Shown here piece after piece: positions 54,451 to 64,000 of a DNA stretch of 64,000 bases; position 1 is the first letter of the stretch; the number at the start of each line of letters is the position of its first letter. Under the pieces are notes generated by a model. That model saw only the letters and a program-made list of their open reading frames with translations. It had not been told where the DNA came from and ran no database searches. Made by a program: the position numbers and the translations under genes. Source of the DNA: Dasypus novemcinctus (taxonomy: Eukaryota > Chordata > Mammalia > Cingulata > Dasypodidae); NCBI RefSeq assembly GCF_030445035.2, contig NC_080673.1, forward strand, positions 38,374,365 through 38,438,364. Reading direction: 5' to 3'.

Positions 54451-54682
54451 CTACTGCTGTGGGAAGAAGGGCCTCATCTTCATAGACATTGCTTTCAAGG
54501 AATACCATGATCCCTTCCAGTTCATCCATACCATACCATCATCCGTGCCATGTTTTGCCATGTCCCAGCTGTAATGTCCACCCCAATAGTATCTGCCATT
54601 TGGATTTGCTGCATGGCATCTATTATACCACCATCCGCCACCGTCCTCTTTGGAACACTGTTTTCTTGGATCTGTAGTTACC
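54451..54682 (-). CDS. FGB: FGB exon 8: C-terminus
   Basis: 232 bp: [20 protein letters not shown] ... [14 protein letters not shown] ... RPFFPQQ, then TAG at 54451-54453. It contains the hole-b acidic residues. Confidence 0.97.
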
Positions 54683-57600
54683 CTGAAAGGAAATGTTTTT
54701 GGGGTTAATGGAAACAGAACTACAATGTTGTCAAGGTGATTCTTTGCAACATACCCACAGAAGACTGCTGCACTCAGTCATGTGTGCAGTACTCTTTCCC
54801 TAGGCTTCTAGAAGTAAAGTCACACTAATTCACAACGGCCCTCTCTGCCCTAGACCAAAGATAGGAGAAAACAGGCCCATGCAACAAATTCATCTAGGGA
54901 TTACATTTGTTACTTTGTACTGTGCTGATAGCTTTCAGATACCTTACAGAATCCTGGGAAACACAATGAGGGTTTTGATGCACATAATAGAATATGGAAA
55001 TATAGATATTTTTTCTAAACACGACTCAGTAACTGTCCTTTAATTCCAGTTTGGCTCTTAGTTGTGGTATGACTCTGGGTAAATTGATCTTTCTAAACTT
55101 CATTTGAAAAATGAGAAAAATAATAATATCTACCTTAGAGCTGAAATGCTTAAGAGTAGTAAAGAGCTTTGCTACCATGGCTGACACAGTCAGTGCCCAA
55201 GCAATGATAATAATTAATGGCATTAGCTATTATAAATGATTCTGAGTACCAGTGTTTGTAGAAGCTTTTAAACCAGGACTGAAGAATGCAAACACCTACC
55301 AGCCATCATTGTCTCTGTCATAGGTGCTGAAGTACATGCCATTGTGGATGGTCATGGTTCTGTTTTCTCCCACCAGTTGGGAAGCTCCCTCCATGAGGGC
55401 ATTGCCAGCTGTTCCTTTATACTTGCTCACTGAGAGTTGGTATTTGTCAGCCTCATTCTGTACAGTGAATCCTCCATAGCGAGCCTTCACCTTATCGCCT
55501 TTCCAGTCCTCCATCTCAATCAACAGTTCCGTGGTTCCCATCCTGGTAAGCTGGTTAATTTTATCATTCCCGAGCCAATATTCACCTAAAGTAAAAATGC
55601 AATAAAACCTTTTGAAACTAAAAACTCTCTTACTTTACTCTCCCACCCTCTTGTATAGTTAAACTTTTCTTACCTTCTTAAAACACTTAACAACAGATTC
55701 CCATTACCATATTTTTTTAGTGGGAAAATTTTAAATTCAATGATTTCGTTTTGTATTCCCAATTTTACCTGGTTGGCCACAGTACTTTTTCCCTTCTGCA
55801 TTGGTTGCAATATTTCCAAATCCTTGTTTATATGAATCCCATTTCCTGCCAAAGTCAACACTGCCATCTTGACGGTTCTGAATTACTGTCCATCCTTGTT
55901 GAAGTAAATGAAACAGCACATATTAACTTATAACGAATAATGTCACTTTGAGGGGAAGGTCGAATCCCCTGTACCAAATATATGTGCCAGCATATATATT
56001 TGGTACAGACCAAATATATATTTGGTACTCGAAATAGATATAAAAGAAAATAAATATGAGAGAAAAACTTAAAATCTTTGGCAACTGCAAGTATTTTATC
56101 TTACTCCAAATTGTGAATCATAGATATTTCACAATTTTAAAAATATCTGTGCTTCAAATATAATGTCTCATAGTAAGCTATACCACAGCTAGATTTTACT
56201 TCCTTGCATTTTATGACATCAAAATAATGAATAAAAGATCAACAACTATCAAAAACTTACCTCCATTTTCTGTGGTCATATCACAGTATACTCTGAATGG
56301 TTTCACAGAGTCATCAGTCTGAATGAGATACATTTCAGATGTTTCACCTCCATTTCTGAGAATTTCCTCACATTCTGCAACCACAAGATAACATATTATA
56401 TTCAGGGTTCTATGACATAATTACTTGGTCTTAGTCACCAATTTTATGATAAGCTAACTGATTACATAGGTTACCAAAGAAATGTCTTATTTTAGACATA
56501 TGAAAATAATATTATACAAATTGGATCTTCCTTTTACTGAAAATCAAACTCAGTTTTGAAGAATTCTTTCTGTGAAGGGGATTAAAAAGCTCTCCCTTGT
56601 CCTTTAAGACCTGGGATATCCATAAATTGCCAGAATACATGGGAAAGAAAAACCTTTCCATCTACCCATGGCCCTGATTTCTGTTCAAGCAAGTGGCACA
56701 TACACCCATCAGCCACCCCGGGAGCTACCACCATCATTATACTTCATGCTGCTCATCAAAAATATCAGCTGGATTGAGTCAAGTCAGAACATAACATGCC
56801 AAGGATATTTTCACAATATACACATGTGCTATAATGTCATTATGATCTGTTGGGGCAAAACCCACAGATCTCTTATTTTTAGAGTGTGTTCTTCTGGAAA
56901 CCCTATAGAAATAGGTTTCTTATTATTTACCTTTGCCAGACACCACAGGAATACTGCAACTGACAGTGCATGGCGTGCGGCAGTATTCCATCTGAGCTAA
57001 GACATCAGATTCTAATTTTTGTATTTTGCTTCTCAGGTCTTCCAGGATTGAACGGAGCACACGGATGTTAGTTGGGACATTACTATTCACAGTCTCCTCT
57101 ATATATAATCTGTGATTTTCCAGATCTGAGGAAAACTCACTTATTACATTTTCATTATCTGGAAAAACAAAATTATATAGGAATAGTCAGCATTTTTGAC
57201 TCATAAAAAACTAAATGTTGGGGAGCAGATGTAGCTCGAGTGGTTGAGCACCTGCTTCCCATGTACGAGGTCCTCGGTTCATTCCCTGGTATCTCAAAAA
57301 CAAAACAAAACACAACACTAAATGTATTCAAATCACAATTACGATTTTCATTTTCTTCAAATAAACAGACACTGAGATACCATTGGGCTGTCGTGATATG
57401 CAGTTGTATTTAGGGGAAATTATTTGATCCATGGCATATATAAATCACCCTATAGCCAAGCTATTATACTAGTAATTTACTTAGGTATAAACCAAAACTT
57501 ACGTGCAATAATAAATACAATAGGATGTTTATTTCTTTGAAAAGGAAAAGAGAAAGCAGCACCTGGACCTTCCATCTCAAAAGTTCAACATCTTATGGAG

Positions 57601-60600
57601 GAGATACCCTTGATTTGTTTACCTACACCACAGAATTACAGTGGAGCCTTGATACTTACAAGAGATATGTCACAATTCCTTTGAGATGTGTCTGCTAGTC
57701 TCTCTCACTAGCTGATTTCTAACCACTCAACACTCAGACCTCAAGATTCAAAGGTTAGGCATCATTATCCTCAATACAATTGAATATATCATGGGTTACT
57801 CCCTCATATTAAAAACCTCAAATGTTACATCTATAAATGCTAAAGTTTTACTCTGTGAATATTACCTTCTGAATCAGCAGATAAGTTGGTCAGAGACTAA
57901 AAACGAAGAAGAAATCACAGTGAACTTTTTCATAAGAAGTCATGCTTGCTGGTGCCAAACCGGGAATGAGAGTTGAATGGCCCATCGTGGGCAAGTGAAG
58001 GTGCCTCACTGAGGACATCACACATCAGGTTCATACTAAAACTGGTATGGATGCTTCCAGGGGTAATCTAGCAATGTTAATCTCCTAATCATGCATTCCA
58101 ATGGTGGTCTAACACTTTCAATTTTATAACTGAAAATCAAATGGAAAACACAAGGATATCTACCTTTTAATTGCTTTTCCCTCTTTTTCCACATGTCTTT
58201 CAGCAGAGTCGTATATTTAAAGGTGGTTGAAGAAGTGTGTGAAATAGACTCCATATTTTTATTTAACTCATTAACACTGTTTCTGATAGGTTTTTCCTGT
58301 TTTAGTAGAGTATCTTGCAACTGACATCCTGTAGGACACAGGACTCCCTATAAACAAAGAAAACACCAGGAATTAGATGAAGGATTGGGCTATGGATATC
58401 TGCTAAAATAGCACATAGTGAGAATTCAATGATATCACTAGTCAGTATAAAAACTTGTCTTTTAATTTTCTTTATATAAAAACAGAAATTTTAGAGGTAT
58501 CATCATGCTCTTATGAAGATTAAAAAAGTCCTTACATTGATGAAATGTAATTAGGCTACACAAATTTTACCACTTAAACAAAGAAAGTGGGCAAAATACA
58601 AAGGGAAAGACAACACTCCCATGTCCTCAACCTTGTAATCTTAGGACCAGATCAAAGAAAACTAGAAAGGAAGCCTAAATCAAAGGCCCAATAACTTCAA
58701 TGTTATGCCTTTCATTTCCAAAATAAATAGAAGTACAACAACGGGAATGGTAATGAAGGCCACTGCATCATTAAGAAGCCATAATGACTAAGGGATCCCC
58801 ACCATTGAAAGAAGCATCAGTATACCCACCAGATCAGGGTCAGCATGGAGACAGCCCCCAGCATCAGGGGGTTTTCTTTGCACTTTCTTTTGGCCAGCGA
58901 CTGCTTTGGCGGGCCGAGCCCGATAGCCACCACTACTGATGGGTGGTGGCGCAGGCCTCAGGCTGGGAGCCTCTTCTCTCTTCCTGTCAAGGGGTCGATG
59001 ACCACGAGCGTCCAATGAGCTCTTCAGGGAACCAGGCAGAAATTACACAGTATTATAGAACAAGATTAGACATGGAACTATTTGTATCTTCATTTTTTAA
59101 ATGAGGAGAGCTATTACAAGCCTGATGATTGGCTGATGATTGGCTGAAGGTCCACCAACTGGCCAGTTGGTGGTGGCAAATCAGTAGATTGCTTGGCTCT
59201 CTTCAGGAGTAGTAGAAAGACCAACTGTACAAGAAACTATTGTATCTGAGATAGTTATTTAAGAGAGGCCTTAAAACAAGCTACATCAGAAGACTGTGAC
59301 TAATAATGACATCACATTAACGAAACCTAAGGGATATCTACTGTGAGAAAGAATGAGTATTCTCAAGCCTCTTTGGATTTCTAACCTCCTACAGGTTAAG
59401 TTATTATTATCTTCCCATTTCCAGTTTCAATTTTTGTGAACTGATGGTTAGGCTAATTCCTATATAGTCATATTTAAAATGCAATATAGATTTAATAGAA
59501 AAATAAAATTTATTTAGAATGTATTTGTAAAAAGACAACCTTTGGCATTTCGAACACAAGTATGAAGAGCAAAAGGTATTGTAGAGCCAGACTTCTTGAT
59601 TTCAAGTCTTGATCCTACCACTTAATATCTATAAGACCTTGCTGAAGTTATTTTATCCATACCTCACCTTTCTCATCTGTAAAATAGGGATAATAATAGT
59701 ATCTGTTTTATAAGCTTGACTTACAGCATATGACTCTCTCAGAACAGTACTTGGCATATAGCAGGTGTTCATTATTTTTATTACTGCAATTATACATCAC
59801 AGATACTGAAGTTTAAATGGCTTTTCCACTGCTAATTTCAATTTTGTTCTTCTACTGATGAAATTATTTGTTAAACGGTTCTTATAAAATATTCTACATG
59901 GTTGTTTTTATCAAACACCATGAATTTCTCTTCTTAAAAATAATTGTCAAGACATGTACATTGTGATTAAAATTATTTGCTAACTTTAAAAATATTATGT
60001 TAAAAGGTAACAAAGCATAAAATATACAATGCAATATAAAAGTTTTGGCTTGGATTAACCATACTACCAAGTGTTTTTTGACAGTAGTTATTATACCTTT
60101 GGGACTTAATTACAATTTAACAAATGACTAGATTTGAAGAGCAGCAGCAATTGAATTCTTTTGCCTTATAATAATATTTTATGACCCTAGACATTATGTC
60201 TGATTCTATTGGCAAATTTATTGTCTTTCATTCATTAAGTTACAATAACTTTTAGTTAGGGTTCTAGGATTTAAACCTAGCCAGATTGGTTACAATCTGA
60301 TAATTAGAAGACTTACTTTCCCTTCAGTTTCGGCAAATGATCCAAAAGCAATCACTTCATACCAATATTGTATATTCTTATTTCTAGAGTGCAGATACTT
60401 ACTATATATTATATACAAGAAATTTGATCATAATTCATTTTATAAAATTTATAATTCTGCAAACATTCATTTTCCTAAATGCATTTCTGTGTTTTTATAA
60501 CTTCAAACAGTAGCAATAAGTTAGCGAATTAGCACTCGAGGAAACACTACTTTATAAATTAATAAATTAGATTGAAGTATGTGCTTCATAACCATTTATA

Positions 60601-61278
60601 ATAACAATTAAACACTAGCTGATTTAAGTTTCCCCACTTGAAAAAAAAGCAATGTTTCATTACATGTGTCTACTCTTCTTTTAGATTTTGATCATAATTC
60701 TCTTACAAAACTAACCAGTAATTTCAGGAGCTCCCCCCCTCTCTGTATAAATATCTTCACCAAAGAGTAACCTATCTTCCATAGCTTTTTTCTCTTAAAA
60801 TACTACTCCTTTACAGAATGCGAAATTTTCAGATTTTGTCCTCATGACTGTAACAATGAATTGCTAGAACTAAATGGAAATCATATTATACAGGATAACA
60901 AGTGACAAAACATATCTTACCTTAGCTAAACCAACTTTCTCCTGAGAAAATAAAGATGATAAACCAGAAAACAAGAAATTATTGTATTATTTTTATATAA
61001 GAAATGTTATAAAACTAACTAAATGGGACCCTGATATTAACAGTTCAATTTCATAAATAAAATCAATGCTAATTGCATTAAAATAAATACTCACACATGA
61101 TTATAATTCTATTTTTATATTTTATGTTAATAATACCAGTAATAATATAAAAACATTTTAAAGCAATCACCTCATCATCGTAGTCTGAGACAAGTTGGGA
61201 CTTAGCTACGTAAGTACACAATAGTAGCAGCAGTAGATGTTTCATGGTTTTAAATTTTTGAAAGTTCCAAGAAACCAT
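54451..61278 (-). CDS. FGB: Fibrinogen B-beta chain, 8 exons
   Basis: 489 aa (human 491). Signal peptide [24 protein letters not shown] (1-27); Fp[16 protein letters not shown] (28-42); thrombin site R|GHRP (knob B); heparin/VE-cadherin region [20 protein letters not shown]; rings CPTGC and CRTPC flanking the coiled coil; fibrinogen domain from [10 protein letters not shown] to RPFFPQQ. The NRT sequon ([11 protein letters not shown]) and hole-b KEDGGGWW and GTDDG are present. Exons of 108/192/184/228/114/126/286/232 bp coding give unbroken frame. The ATG has good context (AGGATGG). The codon aligned with human Met1, three codons upstream, is TAG here, so translation must begin at the Met aligned with human Met4 or later. 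The gene is convergent with FGA. Confidence 0.98.
55015..55230 (+). mobile_element. MIR SINE in FGB intron 7
   Basis: TGGTATGACTCTGGGTAAAT, AATGAGAAAAATAATAATATC, TGAAATGCTTAAGAGTAG and GTCAGTGCCCAAGCAATGA follow MIR. Confidence 0.65.
55300..55585 (-). CDS. FGB: FGB exon 7
   Basis: 286 bp: [16 protein letters not shown] ... [13 protein letters not shown] ... the sequon NRT and [10 protein letters not shown]. Acceptor TTTAG, donor GTAGGT. Confidence 0.96.
55769..55894 (-). CDS. FGB: FGB exon 6
   Basis: 126 bp: [18 protein letters not shown] ... KKYCGQPG. Acceptor AACAAG, donor GTAAAA. Confidence 0.96.
56261..56374 (-). CDS. FGB: FGB exon 5
   Basis: 114 bp, start of the fibrinogen domain: [19 protein letters not shown] ... 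CDMTTENGG. Donor GTAAGT. Confidence 0.96.
56931..57158 (-). CDS. FGB: FGB exon 4
   Basis: 228 bp: coiled coil ([19 protein letters not shown]...), the second ring [10 protein letters not shown] and IPVVSGK. The acceptor is TTCCAG and the donor GTAAAT. A SINE begins 60 bp upstream of the acceptor. Confidence 0.96.
57219..57316 (+). mobile_element. DAS-SINE monomer in FGB intron 3
   Basis: A tRNA-derived monomer GGGGAGCAGATGTAGCTCGA ... GGTTCATTCCCTGG with a (CAAAA)n tail. The perfect 9-bp duplication ACTAAATGT lies at 57210-57218 and 57317-57325. It is antisense to FGB and ends close to exon 4. Confidence 0.92.
57326..58163 (-). other. FGB intron 3, rest
   Basis: Unassigned intronic sequence with no recognised element. 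Confidence 0.5.
58164..58347 (-). CDS. FGB: FGB exon 3
   Basis: 184 bp ([19 protein letters not shown]...): the first disulfide ring and the start of the coiled coil. The acceptor is TTATAG and the donor GTAGAT. Confidence 0.96.
58348..58829 (-). other. FGB intron 2
   Basis: 480-bp intron; nothing recognised besides the splice signals. Confidence 0.6.
58830..59021 (-). CDS. FGB: FGB exon 2: rest of FpB and knob B
   Basis: 192 bp beginning [19 protein letters not shown] and ending [12 protein letters not shown]. The acceptor is CCTGAAG, in frame with exon 1. The donor is GTGGGT. Confidence 0.94.
59570..59800 (+). mobile_element. MIR SINE in FGB intron 1
   Basis: TGTAGAGCCAGACTTCTTGA, CTCATCTGTAAAATAGGGAT, AATAATAGTATCTG and AGAACAGTACTTGGCATATA follow MIR closely. 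Confidence 0.85.
59801..61170 (-). other. FGB intron 1, rest
   Basis: Very AT-rich, about 1.4 kb. Nothing recognised. Confidence 0.5.
61171..61278 (-). CDS. FGB: FGB exon 1 (coding part)
   Basis: 36 codons: the signal peptide and the first part of FpB (QLVSDYDDE). The donor is GTGATT. Confidence 0.95.
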
Positions 61279-61315
61279 CCTTTGCTAGTAGTCTTAAATG
61301 AGAGGTCTGCAAGCC

Positions 61316-61323
61316 TATATATA
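61316..61323 (-). promoter_or_regulatory. FGB: FGB TATA box
   Basis: TATATATA lies about 40 bp upstream of the ATG. It predicts a transcription start near 61288-61293 and a very short 5'UTR. Confidence 0.75.
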
Positions 61324-61371
61324 CCTGGACCCTCTGGTAACTATGACTTTAGAAATGGTTACATTCTCTTA

Positions 61372-61384
61372 GTTAATATTTAAT
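61372..61384 (-). promoter_or_regulatory. FGB: HNF1 site of FGB
   Basis: ATTAAATATTAAC on the - strand is close to the palindromic HNF1 consensus. It lies about 85 bp upstream of the inferred start, where the rat and human genes have their HNF1 element (near -90). Confidence 0.8.
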
Positions 61385-61418
61385 CTCTTGGTTCATCTGT
61401 TGGCTGAACCGTTTTATC

Positions 61419-61439
61419 ACTTAAGCAACATCTTCCCAG
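61419..61439 (-). promoter_or_regulatory. FGB: FGB C/EBP-like and IL-6 response elements
   Basis: On the - strand CTGGGAA (61433-61439) is followed by TTGCTTAAG, a C/EBP-like site. This is the order and spacing of the known acute-phase module of FGB (IL-6RE near -145, C/EBP near -130). Confidence 0.7.
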
Positions 61440-62089
61440 CATGACTTATTTACTTGTTATATGACTATTCTTCTCTGTTGGCCAATTTTAGCATTTAACT
61501 GGACAAGATGATGGGAAATTAGGGCATTCCTAAAAGACATGTGTATCACATTTCTTGTAAATTAATGTTGACATGGCACAGGCTCACAAAGAATGTGTAA
61601 GAAAAAAAATTTTTTTAGTTCAAATGCAAATTTTGGACCTATTTACAAGGTATCCATTAAAATTGTGAACTCACTAAAGGTTAACCATAAATGTTTATGT
61701 TTGGGAGCAGTCATGTAATTCCGTTTTAAAAGGGACTCTTAAAATCAAAAGTAATATTCTATCACCATGTATTTTTCCTCTCTTTTAGAATTTAATCAGA
61801 ATTTACAAAGCACAATGGTATTTTTAGCATCTGCATTTTATATTATGATAGGGTTCTATCATCTTGTGCTATCCTATGATAGACAAACAATAGGAGAAAG
61901 AAGTCGAGACTTCAACTTTTCTCTGACTTTCATATTTTCTTTCTTAGCATAAGTTAAATTTTTCAACAAATTTGAAATATTTTTAAAGTTATTAGTAGAT
62001 TATAGATTCCTAAGTCAAAATTATTATTATGGTGATTGAATACATATAAGTGGATATGTCTCCATATGAGTGTTTTTTGCTGTTACCTC
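61440..62089. other. FGB upstream region
   Basis: AT-rich DNA beyond the proximal promoter. No gene or repeat was recognised. Confidence 0.4.
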
Positions 62090-62302
62090 AAATTTTTTTA
62101 AACTTTTAAAAAATAATTTCAAACTTACAGGACAGTTGCAAAAATAATACAAATTTTATACAGAGAACTCCAATTTATCACCACCCCCCAGATACCCAGA
62201 TCCACCAATTTAACATTTTGCCATATTTGCCTTATCAATCTTTCTATCTAACTAGCTGATACTCCATCTATCTACCTACCAATCTATTTAGCTATCTGTC
62301 TG

Positions 62303-62340
<38 letters not shown>

Positions 62341-62650
62341 CATCTTCCGAGCATTTGAGAGTAAGTTGTATATACAATGCTCCTTGAATACCTCATACTT
62401 CCACGTACATTTTCTAAGAACAAAGATATTCCCTTTTGTAACTACCTTAAGTGTGGTTACCAAGTTTAAGAAATTTATCATTAATATAAAGCTTACTGTA
62501 ACCTATAGTTCAAATTAACATTAGTGAAGCCTTTATACATCTACTTTAATTGGTTTTCCCATATATCAAAAGTGGCCATTTCCTTTCATCATTTTTATAA
62601 GCCATTGATCCATTTCTCTCATCTTTTTATTTTTTACAATCAGGATTAAC
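62090..62650 (-). mobile_element. L1 3' UTR (old L1M type)
   Basis: Complement of L1M: TTTCAAACTTACAGGACAGT, CAATTTAACATTTTGCCATA, GCATTTGAGAGTAAGTTG and ACATTTTCTAAGAACAAAGA. A simple repeat lies inside it. Confidence 0.75.
62284..62343. repeat. (TATC)n microsatellite
   Basis: A tetranucleotide run CTATCTATCTATC..., with CTGT variants at its left end. Confidence 0.95.
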
Positions 62651-63529
62651 AACTCCTATAAGAATCAAGAGAAAAACCTAAAGTTAACAACCCAAATCCC
62701 AGCAAATTTGTTAAGTTACAGCATTTTCTGCATTTTGTATAGAGAATTGAATATTTTAATTTAATTTTAAAATATTTATTAGAATAAAGCAGGTAATCCA
62801 GGTTTGGATCAGGAGAGTAGTTTTTTTAATTAATACTTTGGAGCAGTATCTTGAAAGTGGTATCCAACCCAATAAACTTTTTTCTTTTCATGGGAGCATA
62901 GGTTGCAATCCCAAATTCTTTTAACTCAGATTAATGGAAACAAAGTATTGAGTTTAAATTTAGAAAAATACTTGGTTGGAATTCTCCAAATTTGTTTCCC
63001 ATTTATAAGTAGCAAATAAATACTGTACTTTAAAATTACATTAGTTTAGTTTTCCCTATAATTTTAGAAGAATACGCCATCTGACCGAAAAATGAAATGT
63101 GTGTGTGCCGGGGGTATAGTATATGTATGAATTAAAAGAAAATGCAAGAATATTTCCTTTCAAAATACAACTGAGGAAAAATTCATTTTAATAATTTAGA
63201 CAGGATTTTATTTTAATGATGTACAGATTCCTGCTGATTTTAAAAGAAATGATCCTCAAAGAAGACCAAAACAATTTTTTCCCCTTGAGGTAACACTATG
63301 ATATTACGACTTCACTTTTCAGCACTGACATTTCATCAGGTACCAACAAAACCATCATTTAATTTTGATGTTTGTTAATTGTTTTAGTTTCTTCCAGCAT
63401 TTAATAGAATCTTATTCAACATTAAAATGGAAGTTCCAGTACATTCCCACTTTGTTCTATGCTGAGTGGCATTCTTGCCATTGTCAGAAGGAAGACAGGA
63501 AGAATCTAAAATGTATACTTCATGAACGT
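62651..63529. other. FGB distal upstream DNA
   Basis: Nothing recognised. Confidence 0.4.
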
Positions 63530-63680
63530 TCATTCATTTGTAGAACACTTATTCTACAACTGGTTATTGAAAGTCTACTACATGGCAGATAATATGCCAA
63601 GGGCTTGGGAATACGTTGGAGAACAAGATCAGTACACCAGGGATTCAATAAATATTTACAGAATGAATGGGTGAACTAGT
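63530..63680 (-). mobile_element. L2 3' end
   Basis: Complement of L2: CATTCATTTGTAGAACACTT, CAGATAATATGCCAAGGGC and TTGGGAATACGTTGGAGAAC. Confidence 0.6.
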
Positions 63681-63689
63681 TTTCCATTG

Positions 63690-63900
63690 ATACATGCTTC
63701 AGATACCAAGCTCTGATAATCGTTTATCTTATTTAATTCTGGAAACCGCTAAGTTCTACACATGATGAAACTGAGACTCTGAGAGGTTAAGTAAACAACC
63801 GAAGGCCACAGGGGTTGTTAGACTTGGTAGCAGGACTTAGACCCAGGTCTGTCTGATCCTACATTCCATACTCTCTACCCATTACACCATATTGTCCAGC
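63690..63900 (-). mobile_element. MIR SINE
   Basis: ACATGATGAAACTGAGACTC, GAGAGGTTAAGTAAAC, CAGGACTTAGACCCAGGTCT and TACCCATTACACCATATTG follow the MIR complement. Confidence 0.8.
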
Positions 63901-64000
63901 AAAATATAAGCATTATAAAGAATTTACCCATACCTCCTTTTTGTGTTATTTTGTTTTGTTTTGGCCAGCTCATTACCTTGGGACTGTAGTGTCTCAAAAG

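Noticed and set aside
62284-62343. Regular tetranucleotide spacing considered as a CRISPR-like array
   Set aside because: It is a plain (TATC)n microsatellite without spacers, in a mammalian genome.

Overview
The window is a vertebrate nuclear locus: the complete mammalian fibrinogen cluster. It carries FGG (gamma chain, + strand, 4774-12528), FGA (A-alpha chain, + strand, 28650-36618) and FGB (B-beta chain, - strand, 54451-61278). FGA and FGB are convergent, the arrangement known from human and other mammals. Every coding exon of all three genes could be placed by hand with GT/AG splice sites. Exon lengths match the human genes as I remember them, except FGA exon 5. The reading frames close at 437 aa (gammaA), 445 aa (gamma'), 681 aa (common alpha), 903 aa (alphaE) and 489 aa (B-beta).

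The repeats point to a xenarthran, most likely an armadillo (Dasypus). Several tRNA-Ala-headed SINEs of the DAS family are present, some with clean target-site duplications. There are also lineage-type L1 3' ends and several ERVL-MaLR-like LTRs.

Layout: 1-4040 holds L2 and L1 3' ends plus a small hAT MITE. 4040-12730 is FGG with its promoter, intron-9 gamma' tail and two poly(A) regions. 12730-28390 is repeat-rich intergenic DNA (L1s, four DAS-SINEs, an LTR, a short L1 end, L2, MIR). 28390-36830 is FGA. 36830-53915 is the convergent FGA-FGB intergenic block, with nested LTRs, a long reverse L1, a DAS-SINE and L2. 53915-61470 is FGB with TATA, HNF1 and IL-6-type promoter motifs. 61470-64000 is FGB upstream DNA with an L1 3' end, a tetranucleotide repeat, L2 and MIR.

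The three products assemble in hepatocytes into the (A-alpha, B-beta, gamma)2 hexamer. Thrombin cleaves FpA (R|GPRV) and FpB (R|GHRP), and the exposed knobs bind holes in the gamma and beta C-terminal domains. All these elements are readable here. The most interesting observations are: (i) the end of the common alpha chain, its 3'UTR and its poly(A) signal look like the 3' end of an ancient L2 retrotransposon; (ii) the alphaC array contains five identical 39-bp units; (iii) the RGD motifs of A-alpha are redistributed relative to human; (iv) the gamma' tail is a short 12-residue form with one tyrosine; (v) FpB carries an acidic, probably sulfated tyrosine.
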